The notes beneath the pieces are model-generated. The model was not told where the DNA came from. It searched no databases and was given only the letters and a program-made list of their open reading frames with translations. From Aricia agestis (taxonomy: Eukaryota > Arthropoda > Insecta > Lepidoptera > Lycaenidae): a stretch of DNA of 64,000 bases. Positions 1 to 10,590 of the stretch are shown here, one piece after another. Positions within the stretch are counted from its first letter, which is position 1, and the number at the start of each line of letters is the position of its first letter. The translations under genes and the position numbers were made by a program. The DNA lies in contig NC_056408.1 of the NCBI RefSeq assembly GCF_905147365.1, positions 17,484,001 to 17,548,000 on the forward strand, given 5' to 3'.

Positions 1-510
1 TACTAATAATTATAAACATGCCTTCTAACTTATAAAATTATCAGTAGATAGATAATTTAAAGCGATAGTCAACACTTTTCTTACAGTATAGGTATCTACT
101 ACGTGACATATTAATGGTTGTTTTTCCGCAGTAAAATGATCTATATCTATATCTTAGTAGTATAATATATTTGTGAAGTTTTTTTATTCAAATCATAAAT
201 AAAATGCGGCCGGGTCATAGCAGCCGCTCGTACCTATCGGCATAAAGTTACCATAATACGTCATACAAAATATTTTTTATTAAAAAAAAAATTGCATGAT
301 TCGGTAGTTATTATTTATAGGTAACTCGTTCTGCTGCAAGAGATCAACCACTAAAATGACACGTTGTATTATGTATAAGTACTTGTACCTATGTTCTATT
401 TTATTTTACTGATAGGTAAATTGTGTTTAAAAATATGGTGTTCACAACACTTGGTTGGAAATGGTTGGAACATTTAATAATTAAGTAAGTACATTCTTAC
501 ATTTAACCAC
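1..510. other. AT-rich intergenic DNA
   Basis: No exon, RNA gene or recognisable transposon end was found here. There are only short A/T runs. Confidence 0.5.
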
Positions 511-689
511 AGTAAAAGGAGGGGAAGTAAGTTATCTTCATACAAAGGCACCACGCGCGGCTTCTATGTGTGAGCCATAGCATCAATGCGTGTGTGCCGT
601 ACGTGGCGACGCATTGATACTATGGCGCACACATACAAGCCGCGCGCGGTGCCTTTGTATGAAGATAACTTATTTCCCCTCCTTTTACT
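511..689. repeat. Long hairpin element (about 80-bp arms)
   Basis: Positions 511-590 and 610-689 are inverted copies of each other with only a few mismatches, around a 19-base spacer. The outer ends read AGTAAAAGGAGGGGAA. A transcript would fold into one long stem, so it could be a MITE or a source of hairpin RNA. No clear target-site duplication was seen. The plus-strand ORF across it is a by-product of the hairpin. Confidence 0.75.
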
Positions 690-1205
690 ATGACTTAACT
701 AAATACAGTTATATCTTCAGGAAGGAATGTAGTTTAAATAATACTTTAAAGCATTATAATATACGTCAATATAAATATACATTCTATATTTAATAATTAA
801 TAGTTACTTTAGCAACAACAATTATTATCACAAACATTCAATATTACTTATAAAAAAGGTTACACAAATATTTACGCTACACCAGGGGTTCCCAATCTTT
901 TTCAGCCTGTGGCGCGGTTGCATGTCACAATATTTTGTCACGGCGCCCTACTTTACCTAGCTAGTAGTTAGGGAGGGGAAGTGGGGATTTCGCGACAAGC
1001 TCGAACGTGTCAGATTAAGCTTGTATAGGCTTCCGACGTGTGTATAGTCATGGTATAGAAATCAGATTTCTCACGTGGTGAGTAAAAAAAGTTATTTTCG
1101 AATATTGAAATGTCATCGGATCTGTCAGATTAAGATAGGGCCTAGGGGATGTTTACGTTTACCCCAAAGCAGCTTCCATATAAAGCACTGACGATTCAAA
1201 GGTTA

Positions 1206-2724
1206 GAGTCTGGCTAGCGAAAGATGAGACTGGCTTTTTATCCCAAAACTGATTATGGTAACACTGTCATTAACGTCAGTGTCACCTATAGCATCTGTTA
1301 TTTATGTGTCAAAGTGAAAAATATTTCTGTGGTTTACGTGATTTTCTAATTTAAAAGTGATGAAAACTTTGAAAAGAGATTTGCGAAAACTGCTTTTAGC
1401 TATGATTAGTAAATACGAACAAAAGAAGTGAAAAGGATGCAATTTTTAAACAAAAACAAGATTGTTTACATGAAATATCCCAAGTACAGGTAAAAGATTT
1501 TGATACTTTCAATTACAATTAATTAAAATCATTATTATTTATCATGTAATTGAATTTATTGTTTTGCAGGTGACATGAATGATGCAAAGGATTCAGTTAT
1601 GCAAGTTAAAATATCAAGCATAAATAAATTATGTGATATTATGTTCCAAGAAGAGTGTTTAAAGACAAAATCAGTTCCCTGATGAGATTTCTTCTTAGAC
1701 CGGTAAGACCCTAACGTTACAAAAGAAATACCTGAAAGCAACCTTCTATTGAATGCTAACTTTATTTATGAACATATTTTCAGATGTCAGTATTTGTACC
1801 CTAAAAAGGATTAAAAAAGAAGGCCACATAAATAAAGGCGTGTGAATACGGGAGTTTAGCTGGGAGGTGTTAATGCATCCGCCGTATAGTCCTGACCTTG
1901 CACCTTCAGATTTCCACCTGTTTCAATCGCTGCAGGATTCCTTAGGCAGTATCAGGTTGACATCACAAGAGGACTGCCAAAACCACTTGTCGCAGTTTTT
2001 TCATCAGAAGCCCCAAAATTTTTATAGCAATGGGATCGTGTCCCTACCAACAAGATGGCAAAAAGTTGTCAAACAAAATGACACCTATTTTAGTCAATTG
2101 TAAATAAACTTTATAAAAAAAACCTGTCGAATGTTTATATAAAATGCGAAAAAAAATCCGCAACCTTTGATTTTCTGTGTTGTTTTTTCATTTCCCCTAA
2201 ATCCTTGGTTTTTAATCAACTTGCAAGGGGGGGTTATTAGTTTCAGGCATGTACAAGTATGTATTAACATATTTCAGTATAATTAATACAATCTATGATG
2301 CTTGCGAGTAATAATATAATATTATAGGAAATTATTTAACATTTAAATTAAATTATATTTAAACTTAGAAACAGTAGTGACAATTTTAAGTTTAAGAAAA
2401 TGAAGGTAATTGTTTGGTTAAATTATATTTTGTAATATATTTCATGATGTACGGTAAGTATTAAAGAAGAAGTTTTAATACTCCGACAAAAACATGCAAG
2501 AGTTTTCGTCAAAAACAAAACACAATGAAATGTATTGCAAAATAAAATTTAAGTAAACAACAATAAACTTATTCAGGAAATGAGTTATCCAAACTAAAAT
2601 ATAATATTATTGTCATAAATAATCAAGTATCAAAACTAAAATTCCGACTATAGACAAGGTTGCCATACGTAGATTTTTTGAATTTACCGCCTTTTTCCAG
2701 TCTCATCTTTCGCTAGCCAGACTC
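1206..2724. mobile_element. Tc1/mariner-like element nested in the hAT element
   Basis: Terminal inverted repeats of about 28 bp begin GAGTCTGGCTAGCGAAAGAT. TA dinucleotides flank both ends (1204-1205 and 2725-2726), the hallmark of Tc1/mariner insertion. The inside carries the C-terminal part of a mariner transposase at 1867-2103. The 5' part of the transposase is not readable, so the copy is inactive. Confidence 0.8.
1867..2103 (+). pseudogene. Mariner transposase, C-terminal fragment
   Basis: The 78-codon frame contains HPPYSPDLAPSDFHLFQSL, the segment around the last catalytic Asp of mariner DDD transposases, and ends with the usual C-terminal stretch. The upstream catalytic Asp residues and the DNA-binding domain are missing in this frame. 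It is a remnant of the element at 1206-2724, not a host gene. Confidence 0.85.
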
Positions 2725-3242
2725 TAGGTAAGCCTGTAGGGACATTAAAAAAAAAGCTTCATATTTTCCTAACTTAGCTTCGCAGTTATTTTATGTTGCA
2801 CTTAACTTAATGATTTAGTCCTTGTTGTCTAAAATCTTGTATTATAACAAGATTATATATTGTTATAATAAGCAATTTTCTGAATATTTTTTCTTTTTCA
2901 TAACTTTAAAATAGCTGCCGTTTCTGAACCCACCGCTAAAATAAAAATTAACACTCTTATTTTTTTTTAATCAGTTTTACTTAATTTAAAAAACCTACTA
3001 TGTCTCCATGACGCTCGAGTGACTATACGAATAGCACCCTGGGCTCCCCTACTATAGCTATTCAATAAAGATACATAAGTAAACATCTTAAACGAGATTA
3101 AGCAGATAAATGAGGTAAATAATAAAAAAACAAATATTTAATCATCTACCTGCTTTACATAAATAATATTATAATTTTATAATAATTATTGTGGTTTTGG
3201 ATAGGGATGATCAACTCACGGCGCAAAGTTTGGGAACCCCTG

Positions 3243-4030
3243 CGCTATACAATGTTTTGTCCTTTTCTGTGAGTGGACTCTCCTTACTTATCAGACAAAG
3301 ACAAATCATTGTATAGCTTAACTATTAAGTAAATATTTTTAATGGGGTATGTCCATAATAAAAATCTAAAAATATCAATAAATATAACATAAACTTACAT
3401 ACTAGAGTCTAGACACTAATAATTTATTAAATATTAAAAGTAGAAACAACAAAATGTTCAAAACAGTTAAAACTTAAAAGAAACGACATAATCTTTTGTT
3501 TAGAAAAATCACTGTATATCTATATTTTAATGACTGGGTTCTAATTCCTAATAAATAATATAAACGTTCATAGACATAATATAAAACACAAAACTCTGCA
3601 TTATTGATTGTTATTAATTTGTAGACGGCAGAACTGTGGAAGTTTTAAGTTTTATAGGGCAACTATGCACAGTATTGCCCTGTCGGCTGTCTCACATCAA
3701 AATAGATTCAAAATGTGAAATTTTTTGAAAAACCGTTTACCTCAATAAATATTACACAGAAGTCTGTACCTGATTAGTCTTATAAAAAATGTAACTTACA
3801 ACAATAACACAATAAAAAGGAACCCAAGAAACAAAGCCAAAATTAATACATCATAAATAAATTATTATCGAATTAGAGAACTAACACTTAATCCCTTACA
3901 AATAAAAAAATATCATACACTGAATAAGCTATACCTACAGTGTTTTGTCCTTGTCTAACACATTGGAAAAGCCAGTCGAAAGAGAAAGACAAAACGTTGT
4001 ATAGCTTATTCACGGTGTATTTTTTATTAG
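3243..4030. repeat. Two related short inverted-repeat modules in AT-rich DNA
   Basis: Near 3243-3320 and 3926-4006 a pair of modules each begins with a GCTATAC... segment followed by TTTTGTCC and ends with its inverted form (GACAAA...TTGTATAGCTT). They look like two diverged copies of a small hairpin repeat. The DNA between them shows nothing recognisable. Confidence 0.45.
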
Positions 4031-4332
4031 TACGAAGGTTAGTCATAACATTCATTAATATAATTAAACTTGTTAATTCCTCCTAACAAAGTCTTGATCC
4101 AGTAAAAAAAAAAAATGCATAATAATTTTTTTTGGTACCAATCTAATCAGTCAAATAATAATTTTATTAAAATTCCGTTTTTTTTAATTCATACATACTT
4201 AATTAAAATTTTTCTTTGGTAGCCAATTTTGTCAGTCAAATAATAATTTTATAAAATTCGTATTTTGTATACTTATTATTTAAAAATTCTACTGGATCTG
4301 ATATGTCCCACTAACCTTTAAAGCCAATTTTA

Positions 4333-4487
4333 CAGTTCGACAAGGCTTTATTTGAATGTGGCGAGAAAAGGAACTAAACGCTTCTATCATACAAAAACGT
4401 CATTTTTGACATGTGTTTGACAGTTCTCCTTTACCGGCAGCGCTCCCGTCAATGTCACCCACGTTCAAATAAAGCCTTGTCGAACTG
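4333..4487. mobile_element. 155-bp MITE with TA target site
   Basis: The ends are inverted repeats of about 24 bp starting CAGTTCGACAAGGCTTTATT, flanked by TA at 4331-4332 and 4488-4489. It has no coding capacity. It lies 55 bp beyond the stop codon of the phospholipid phosphatase gene. Each terminal repeat contains AATAAA on one strand, so it could supply a polyadenylation signal. Confidence 0.8.
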
Positions 4488-4541
4488 TAGGCTGTCTTGT
4501 GCTTCAGATTTTAGAAAATATTTAAAAATAACACTAATAGG

Positions 4542-4756
4542 TTAAATCCACTTATCTTCCTTTCTGCCCAGTAGCGGAGTGGCTTCGGATTTCTGGTCCT
4601 TGGTGGGACTTATGTCCGGTTTCCCGTTGAAATGCTTGGCTGTGACGTTTGACACTACGTAGGGGACACCGGCGAGTTCGGAAGACAGCGGGTTGTAGTA
4701 CTGGCGGTAACAGAACACGGAGACGGATAGACCCAGGAGGGAACCCACGAGGACAT
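4542..4756 (-). CDS. PLPP5: PLPP exon 6 (C terminus and stop)
   Basis: Begins VLVGSLLGLSVSVFCYRQYY after TTTTCAG and ends in the hydrophilic tail ...GRKEDKWI with stop at 4544-4542. The tail contains EATPLLGRKEDK, an acidic/dileucine-like stretch (EATPLL) that could be a trafficking signal; this last point is inference. Confidence 0.93.
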
Positions 4757-7700
4757 CTGAAAATACATTTATTGGAAATAATATTAATTACGATAAATTA
4801 AGTACGCCAATAAGGACGAAAACTGAATTGATGAAAATATAATATTATTATTAGTTTTATAATATCGTTTTCTATACTCAATGCGCAATCACTGAGAATA
4901 ATTAATGTGATGGAAAAAATTGGGGGTTATTTTAAAATAGGCATGCTCCCGCTAAAAAAAAATTCGAAGCGTAGAATTAAGAATATATTATTATAATATT
5001 ATGTAGGTATAATATTTTTACTGACCTCCTTGATATACGATGATCATTGATTCATAGGCAGTTGACGGGTCTACAGGCCCTATCGCATCGCATAAAGTTA
5101 ATATACCTAGCGGAATAGAGAAACATGTCACTATCGGTAACACTGCGTGGTAAAAAGAGACGTGTGATATATGACAGCAGAACCAATTTTTTTCATCTGT
5201 TTGACGTCCAGCCGGCACTTATCAGCACGTTGACGATACCATTGGACGATACACGCAGATCGTCCAATGGTATCGTTTTAAGCACGAAGCACTGCGCAGG
5301 TGCGGCCCGTGCATTAGAAAGATGCTTTTTGCAAGTGTATTGGTACGTAAACAAATTTTTACACACGGGCGTAAATTAATTCTTCAAGCCCCATAAGAGC
5401 ACCGGTGATCGCGACAACAATAGAATACAATAGCATTTCCTGGAAACTGTGATCGAAGTAATAATTTCGGTTTCGTCTGACAGCTAGAGATAAATAAATA
5501 AATAAAAACATCTTTATTTAACATACAAGGGACAAAACATAGCCAGAGTTAATAACAACACAAGAATTACCAGAAAGAATTAGGTAAGTACAAGAGATTG
5601 CTGCTCTATTCCGCTAGGTATATTAACTTTATGATTATTCATCTATCTGCTGGGTTTGACAAAACGCGACCAAACTACGAAGGTTCGCCATCTGCATATG
5701 CATCAAATTCTGTGATAGTACACACCTTGCCAATGATGGTGATAGTCGCACGTGCGGGACAGCGCGATGCAGGCGGCGAGCATGGCGGGCGCGAGCACGC
5801 ACAGCACGCGGAACGCCGAGCCGCGCCGCCGGGACACCACGCCCAGCCGACCGCAGATCCACACGCTGGCTATACCCAGCGAGCAGAACGATACTGGAGG
5901 ATATCACTACTATTTAGTTATGAAACTTAAAGCTTCGGCCAAACCTACGCGACTACGAAGTGGGAGCGTCTGCAACGCGGGACGTTCGCATCGGCAGAGC
6001 GGGAATAATCTACTGTTCGCACCATAGTCGCGCACACCAGTTTCGCGTTGCAGACGCTCCCGTTCCGTTTCCCGTTCAGTTTGCTATAAAGCGATTCACG
6101 ATTCCCGTTCGACACGGATTCGGAAACTTTACCGCGCGGTCAATGCCGTGCGCGAAGTTTCCGAATCCAAGTCGAATTGTGAATCAGGGAGAAAAAAAAA
6201 ATTTAAAACACACAACACACACGCAAGAGAAACAGGTTTAGAAAGAGGTTTAACACGCAAGAGAAAGAGACGTGTAGCGTTGGCCGTATGCATTTTTACT
6301 AGGCTTATATAGTTGATACTTAGGATAAAATTACGAGATCCGCGTAGTCCTAAAAATACTCACAATGTAGCGACAGCCCTACCGCCAGGGTTGTACATCC
6401 GCTTATATAATAATCATATTTATCACGAAACAAAGGTTTTGTCGTCAACTCTAATTTCGTAGGCTTTAATTTTATATTCCGATAGGGTGTGAACAGGCCT
6501 GGTTTACAATTCATACCACCAACTTAAAAGATACAGTGCCATGCATGAGCGTCATAAGAAACAACATTATTTTATAGTAGGGGAGCCCAGAATGCTATTC
6601 GTGTAGTTACTTGAGCGTTATGGTCTATGGAGACCTAGTAGGTTTTTTTACATAAGGTAAAACTGATAAAAATATTGTTTAAATAATAAGAGCGTTTTTT
6701 TTTATTTTAGCGGTGAGTTCAGAAACTGCAGCCATTTTCAAATTATGAAAAGTAAAATATATTCAGAAAATTGGTTACTGATACTGACATAGTTTACATT
6801 GCAGATATTGCAGCTCATAGTTAGTTGACTTACTCAGTTTGGCTAAAAGGGTTACTCAGATCATATACCAACAAGAGTACAGCCCAGAAAATTCTGGCGC
6901 CCCAAGTGTCAATAAGCTTTCATTAGTTACCTTAAATGAACTTGTTTTCGCGATAAAGTGATGACTGCATTGTTTTGCTGCTTGATATTAGACTAGCATG
7001 TGCATTCAGCGAATGCCTAATTTAAGTAGTCTAGTATAAAATGTACTCTATGTTATTTACAATGTGTACAGTCATTGACAACTTACTACTGCTGTGTCCA
7101 CTCGGGAATGATTTCCGCCCTTCAATGATATCAGCCAAGTCACCCGTGCAACGCTGGTCATCTATTTCTATACCGTCTGGGTAGCAACGGTAAAAGAAGT
7201 CTGGACGTGGCCGCCCTGAAAAAGAAATACATTTTTATAAAAGCTCAAAAATTTAGTTTTTAGGTCTGACCGAGCGAGATAGCATACTTAGCCAGGCAGC
7301 AATCAGCATGTCATTTTAGATATTGTATATATCTTGGCGATGTCAAAAACTTTGAAAGTGCGATGCAGGATTGTGGTGCTAGTTGTGGGTACTGCAATGT
7401 CATTTAATAAAATAATTTATATACTATACATGAACAGGATTTATTCAAACTAAAAACTTACCAACTATCAATTTAACCATGTCTGTTAGAACCCCTGTGA
7501 TTCCCAGAGAAAGAGACCATGCAAGGAGGAACTAGAAGGAAAGGTTTATTATTAGTACAAAATTATAATAGTCTTGTTAGTAGGGATTACAATATGAATT
7601 AAATATAAGATAATAATAATAATAATATCTATGGACACTTAACACCATGTCAGTCTGGCCCCTGAAGGGTTTGTGTTACGGGTGCCAGACAACAGAAATA

Positions 7701-8579
7701 TATTTAATACTGTTATACCATACATATATTTAAGATTTTTGTTATATGATACACATATTTAATACACTTCCATGACCCAGGAAGTTTGAAAACTTTTTGT
7801 TCCGTCGGCAGGATTCGAACCCGCGACCCCTGGCTTGAGCTACCAACAGCCCACCAACTGAGCCACAGATGTTGTCAAGATGTAAACTAATTTTTGAGAC
7901 AAAAATTATTTGACTGTGTTAGTACCATGTCATTTGGAAATAATTTTTGGCCTGTTATCTTTTGATATGTGGAAAAACTACTGCACTCACTGTTATTGAT
8001 AACAAAAGAGAATGTTTTATGTTTAACACCTCCATCGTGGGTATCAGCTACTATAGATTTTCAATTGTTATGTGGCAGCCGGCTGCCGCTTGGGGATTGA
8101 TGGGTTAATGTGGTTCACTTGTTGAATACTTGCCTGTTTGCCTGTGTTCAATTTTTTATATACAAGTTATATTATTATTATTATTTAGATATTTTACACT
8201 TACCTCCAGAGCATCATTACAATCATTACACGCAGCCCAAGCTATTAGTGACAGTATACATGGAACCGACAGAACAATAGACCACAACATGCCAGCAGGC
8301 ACATAGGAGTCATGTCTCGGATACTTGCAGTTCATCTCCATCTCTGATGGAGGTATTATTCGGATGAAGGGTGTCATTGTTTCCATGTAACTGTAAGAAA
8401 GTGTGTGAATAAGCCTCAAAGGAGTTTACTTATATTATGGTAACATATTTTATTCAAAAAAATAATAAGTGCGACTTGCGTACATTGAAAACCGTGGTTT
8501 TATTTTCATATTATACTTACTAGGTAATTAAAATGCTAACTATAAGAATAATTAATAGCTTTAAATGCAGTTCATCCAT
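4542..8579 (-). CDS. PLPP5: Phospholipid phosphatase, PLPP4/5 type (PAP2 superfamily), six exons
   Basis: An integral membrane phosphatase that would dephosphorylate phosphatidic acid and related lipid phosphates. Six exons join in phase into about 275 residues: 8521-8579, 8204-8390, 7462-7531, 7087-7215, 5726-5893, 4542-4756. The three PAP2 catalytic motifs are present and in order: KLIVGRPRPDFFYRC (residues about 102-116), SFPSGHSS (about 142-149) and SRTCDYHHHWQD (about 194-205), followed by CYRQYYNPL, typical of PLPP4/5. The first exon encodes a short leader and transmembrane helix (MDELHLKLLIIL...). Length matches the family (about 265-275). The start was chosen because it is the first ATG in frame, and its exon ends in phase 2, as exon 2 requires. 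The family assignment is firm; the choice between PLPP4 and PLPP5 is not. Confidence 0.93.
5018..5475 (-). other. Possible relic or alternative exons in PLPP intron 5
   Basis: On the minus strand 5031-5135 reads as a membrane-like segment (LPIVTCFSIPLGILTLCDAI followed by GPVDPSTAYESM) ending at a plausible donor GGAG|GTCAGT. Farther upstream, 5380-5455 reads as another hydrophobic stretch (MLLYSIVVAITGALMGLEEL). I recognise neither as a known domain. They may be decayed exons of another membrane protein, cassette exons, or chance ORFs. Confidence 0.25.
5233..5276. repeat. Perfect 18-bp hairpin
   Basis: Arms ACGATACCATTGGACGAT (5233-5250) and its inverse (5259-5276) flank the 8-base loop ACACGCAG. 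No poly-T follows, and function is unknown. Confidence 0.8.
5490..5560 (-). repeat. Possible LINE 3' tail
   Basis: AAATAAATAAATAAA followed by CATCTTTATTTAACATACA resembles the 3' end of a truncated non-LTR element. Only the tail is present. Confidence 0.3.
5726..5893 (-). CDS. PLPP5: PLPP exon 5 (catalytic motif 3)
   Basis: Encodes SFCSLGIASVWICGRLGVV, a basic loop SRRRGS, a hydrophobic helix and ALSRTCDYHHHWQ, which carries the nucleophile-activating His of motif 3. It is much richer in G+C than its surroundings, which creates long spurious ORFs on both strands. Confidence 0.93.
5930..6061. repeat. MITE fragment related to 13900-14043
   Basis: The left end GGCCAAACCTACGCGACTA is shared with the MITE at 13900. 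Inside, GGGAGCGTCTGCAACGCG (5962-5979) recurs inverted at 6044-6061. The matching right terminal repeat is absent, so the copy is truncated or rearranged. Confidence 0.55.
6093..6186. repeat. Imperfect hairpin in PLPP intron
   Basis: GGATTCGGAAACTT (6117-6130) pairs with AAGTTTCCGAATCC near 6155-6168, and the pairing continues imperfectly outward to GATTCACGATTC and GAATTGTGAATC. The G+C-rich loop region is ACCGCGCGG...CCGTGCGCG. It is probably a MITE. Confidence 0.6.
6580..6780. repeat. Fragment of the hAT family seen at 883-3242
   Basis: This stretch matches the right part of that element (about 2870-3065) in inverted orientation, including GTAGGGGAGCCCAG and the segment around TTCAGAAAC. 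No terminal repeats are left here. Confidence 0.6.
7087..7215 (-). CDS. PLPP5: PLPP exon 4 (catalytic motifs 1 and 2)
   Basis: Encodes GRPRPDFFYRCYPDG and ends with GRKSFPSGHSS, the first two PAP2 signature motifs. Two overlapping GTA donors three bases apart exist (GTAGTAAGT). The downstream one, giving SS-I-S, aligns best with relatives; the upstream one would remove a single Ser. Confidence 0.93.
7462..7531 (-). CDS. PLPP5: PLPP exon 3
   Basis: A 70-bp exon encoding FLLAWSLSLGITGVLTDM and VKLIV, directly before the first catalytic motif. The acceptor is TTCTAG and the donor TTG|GTAAGT. It is phase 0 at its start and phase 1 at its end. Confidence 0.93.
7665..7870 (-). mobile_element. tRNA-derived SINE
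   Basis: On the minus strand 7800-7870 resembles a tRNA: a box A-like TGGCTCAGTTGG and a box B GGGTTCGAATCC, followed by CTGCCGACGGAACAAAAAGT and a tail through CCTGGGTCATGG. It is not a functional tRNA gene because the acceptor stem and CCA-side pairing are poor. The same tail occurs in the composites at 42040, 45850, 61510, 62100 and 62690. Confidence 0.65.
8204..8390 (-). CDS. PLPP5: PLPP exon 2
   Basis: Starts after TTCTTACAG and ends GAG|GTAAG. Encodes TPFIRIIPPSEMEMNCKYP and the second hydrophobic segment (MLWSIVLSVPCILSLIAWAA). It corresponds to the family segment TPF-x-R-x-I-x-PEE preceding TM2. Confidence 0.92.
8521..8579 (-). CDS. PLPP5: PLPP exon 1 (start codon, TM helix 1)
   Basis: Encodes MDELHLKLLIILIVSILIT and two bases of the next codon, then a good donor (TA|GTAAGT). 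The hydrophobic run is the first membrane helix. It is too short to be noticed as an ORF by itself. ATG is at 8579-8577. Confidence 0.8.
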
Positions 8580-9677
8580 AATTAAGTTTCGGTTTTGGTG
8601 AGTTTGCATAAATAAATACGAAAACAGCTAAATTTTGTTTTGTTATACTTTTTTTTTTGTTTAGTAAGATGCCACGTAATGTTAACGCTGCAAAAAGCAT
8701 CAGATAGGATTCTTAACTATGTGGTTATATGTATTTAGTAATGGAAGGAATGGTTATCACTTTATTTACATATAATTTATGATAGGAAACTGTTATATTT
8801 TACTAAAAGATAATGATCAAGTTAAAAACTATTAACATATGGACAGAATTTACCAAAAAGCAGACAGAAGAGCGATTCGAATAAGGATCTCGATAAATAA
8901 ACTGTAACTGGCGGAACGAATTAGAGGCATTTTGTACGATTTTATGTTTTCTTCACTTTAAAATAAATTAATTTCTATTCGCACTTCTTGATATATTTTC
9001 AACAAACTGACATGTTTTCGTTCGACCTTGGCTAATCACAGATTACTAGTTTAAATACGGTAGTATATGTTGGCTAACTGTCACTACGTCACTTTGACAT
9101 TGACAATTTGTAGATTTTTTTTTCTTTTTTTTTTATTCGACTGCCACTAAATAAATCATTGATAGATAAAAGGCGGGAAAAAATATTCGTGTAAAAATTA
9201 CTGTATTATTAATTCAAAATCGTAAATCTAAAGTTTTAGCAAATCGTCAGCGCAGTCGATCAGTCAAGTTAGTGGATTTAGTAAAATGCTTCTCACTTCC
9301 AGACACCCTTAAAGTATTATGTAAGGGGTTCCAAGACGAACAAGCTGCTTGGCGGCAACACGTAGATTTTTGCTCGCTTCAAGCATATTGACCGTTTACA
9401 ATGTTTGCTTGATGCGTGAGTCAAGTATTTACGTGCTTGCTCCGCACCTGATGTGATTTTCAGATATTCTTTGCTTGTCGAGACATTGGTTGAGATCTCA
9501 GAACAGGTTGAGATGGTCGAGACGGCCTGACGCGGCTGCGTTTTGAACTTTTGGCGGTGTTCGCGATCGTTGGTCGCTTTTTTTGAGTACATTTCGGAAA
9601 AATTGTTAGATTACAGACGTCAGATTCGGAATGAGATAAATACCACTTGCTGTGCTAGATCAAGCTGCTTTTTATTA
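8580..9677. other. Upstream region of the PLPP gene; no other gene seen
   Basis: AT-rich DNA with poly-T runs (8650, 9115-9135). The promoter and 5' UTR of the PLPP gene must lie here, but no TATA box or initiator could be assigned with confidence. The short opposing ORFs at 9317-9592 and 9543-9800 show no known domain. Confidence 0.4.
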
Positions 9678-10590
9678 GGGTCCCGTACCCAAAGGGTTAA
9701 AACGGGACCCTATTACTGTGCTATTACTTACTTACGTGTCTGTCCGTCTGTATCTCTCCAGGCTGTAACTCAGAAACCGCTATCGAAGCTACACTTCTGA
9801 AATTTTCACAGATTGTGTATATCTGTTGCCGCTATAACAATAAATACTAAAAACAAAATAAATTAAATATGGGGGGCTCCCATACAACAAACGTGATTTT
9901 TTGGCTATTTTTTGCTCGATATAAATAATGGCAACACATAGGCACTTGATATGATCACAAAATACTCAGCGTATTTGTACTTTAATGATTAACTAGAGAT
10001 CGCCCAATGGTCGAAATTCGACCTTAGTTTCAACGACTTAGGACTACTACCTATATTTTGCAAAAAAATATTGACTTTATCATATTTTTTTTCAACTCTT
10101 GTCTCTGGGACTCAGCTGATCTCAGACTAGCCGTATAAGCATTGTCTCATAGTACCTATCTAAGATTCAATAAAAAAACTATAATCCATTTTTAATTTGT
10201 CACCTTGTTGTCAACAGACTTCAACCATAAATAAAAGAGTAATGATTCGTATGTATAGGCTTGTCACTCAAGAATCTGTCATTTTTCCTAGTGTGTGTGT
10301 TGTAGTGTGTGTAATGTTTTATTTATTAAAAAAATGTATGTTATAAGCATAATTTCAAAATAATATTAGCTCGATGCACTCCTTCACCATAATATAAACT
10401 ATAACTGTGCAAAATTTCATTCACCTACGTTTCCCCATTTTTCGTCAAAAGGGATACAAAGTTTTTGATTCACGTATTAATATATAGATAATCCTATACA
10501 AAAAACACAATTTTTAGCCTGTTTTTGCTCTGTAGTGGTACGGAACCCTTCGTGCACGAGTACAACTCGCACTTGGCCGATTTTTATTCG
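9678..10590 (+). repeat. Dispersed lepidopteran repeat (GGTTCCGTA...CTTGGCCGATTTTT)
   Basis: Begins near AGGGTCCCGTACCC, has the internal TGTCTGTCCGTCTGT and a GGAGCCCC-type segment, and ends GAACCCTTCGTGCACGAG...ACTCGCACTTGGCCGATTTTT. Other copies are at 13660-14575 (inverted), 25491-26430 and, as tail fragments, at 34425-34490 and 35685-35715. No ORF is present. I know it as an abundant lepidopteran repeat but cannot assign a class safely. Confidence 0.65.

Larger units (their letters stand above)
883..3242. mobile_element. Non-autonomous hAT-like transposon (host of a nested mariner)
   Basis: The left end starts CAGGGGTTCCCAATCTTT and the right end is the inverted form, ending GTTTGGGAACCCCTG. 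They are flanked by an 8-bp duplication, CGCTACAC (875-882) and CGCTATAC (3243-3250), one mismatch apart; hAT elements make 8-bp duplications. Without the nested element at 1206-2724 about 840 bp remain, with no transposase. Shorter members of the same family sit at 37225-37546 and 39772-40182 with perfect 8-bp duplications. Confidence 0.85.
5091..5634. repeat. Perfect 28-30-bp inverted repeat flanking a 0.5-kb segment
   Basis: The segment at 5091-5119 (CATAAAGTTAATATACCTAG...) recurs inverted at 5606-5634. No target duplication was recognised. The repeat overlaps the possible relic exon, so part of that exon appears copied in opposite orientation, as an inversion or fold-back event would do. 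Confidence 0.7.

Noticed and set aside
5598..6241. Several long G+C-rich ORFs on both strands, some 90-110 residues
   Set aside because: They are shadows of the G+C-rich PLPP exon 5726-5893 and of the adjacent hairpins; only one minus-strand frame joins the other exons.
7800..7870. tRNA gene on the minus strand
   Set aside because: Boxes A and B are present but the stems do not pair well and it is continuous with a SINE tail found elsewhere.
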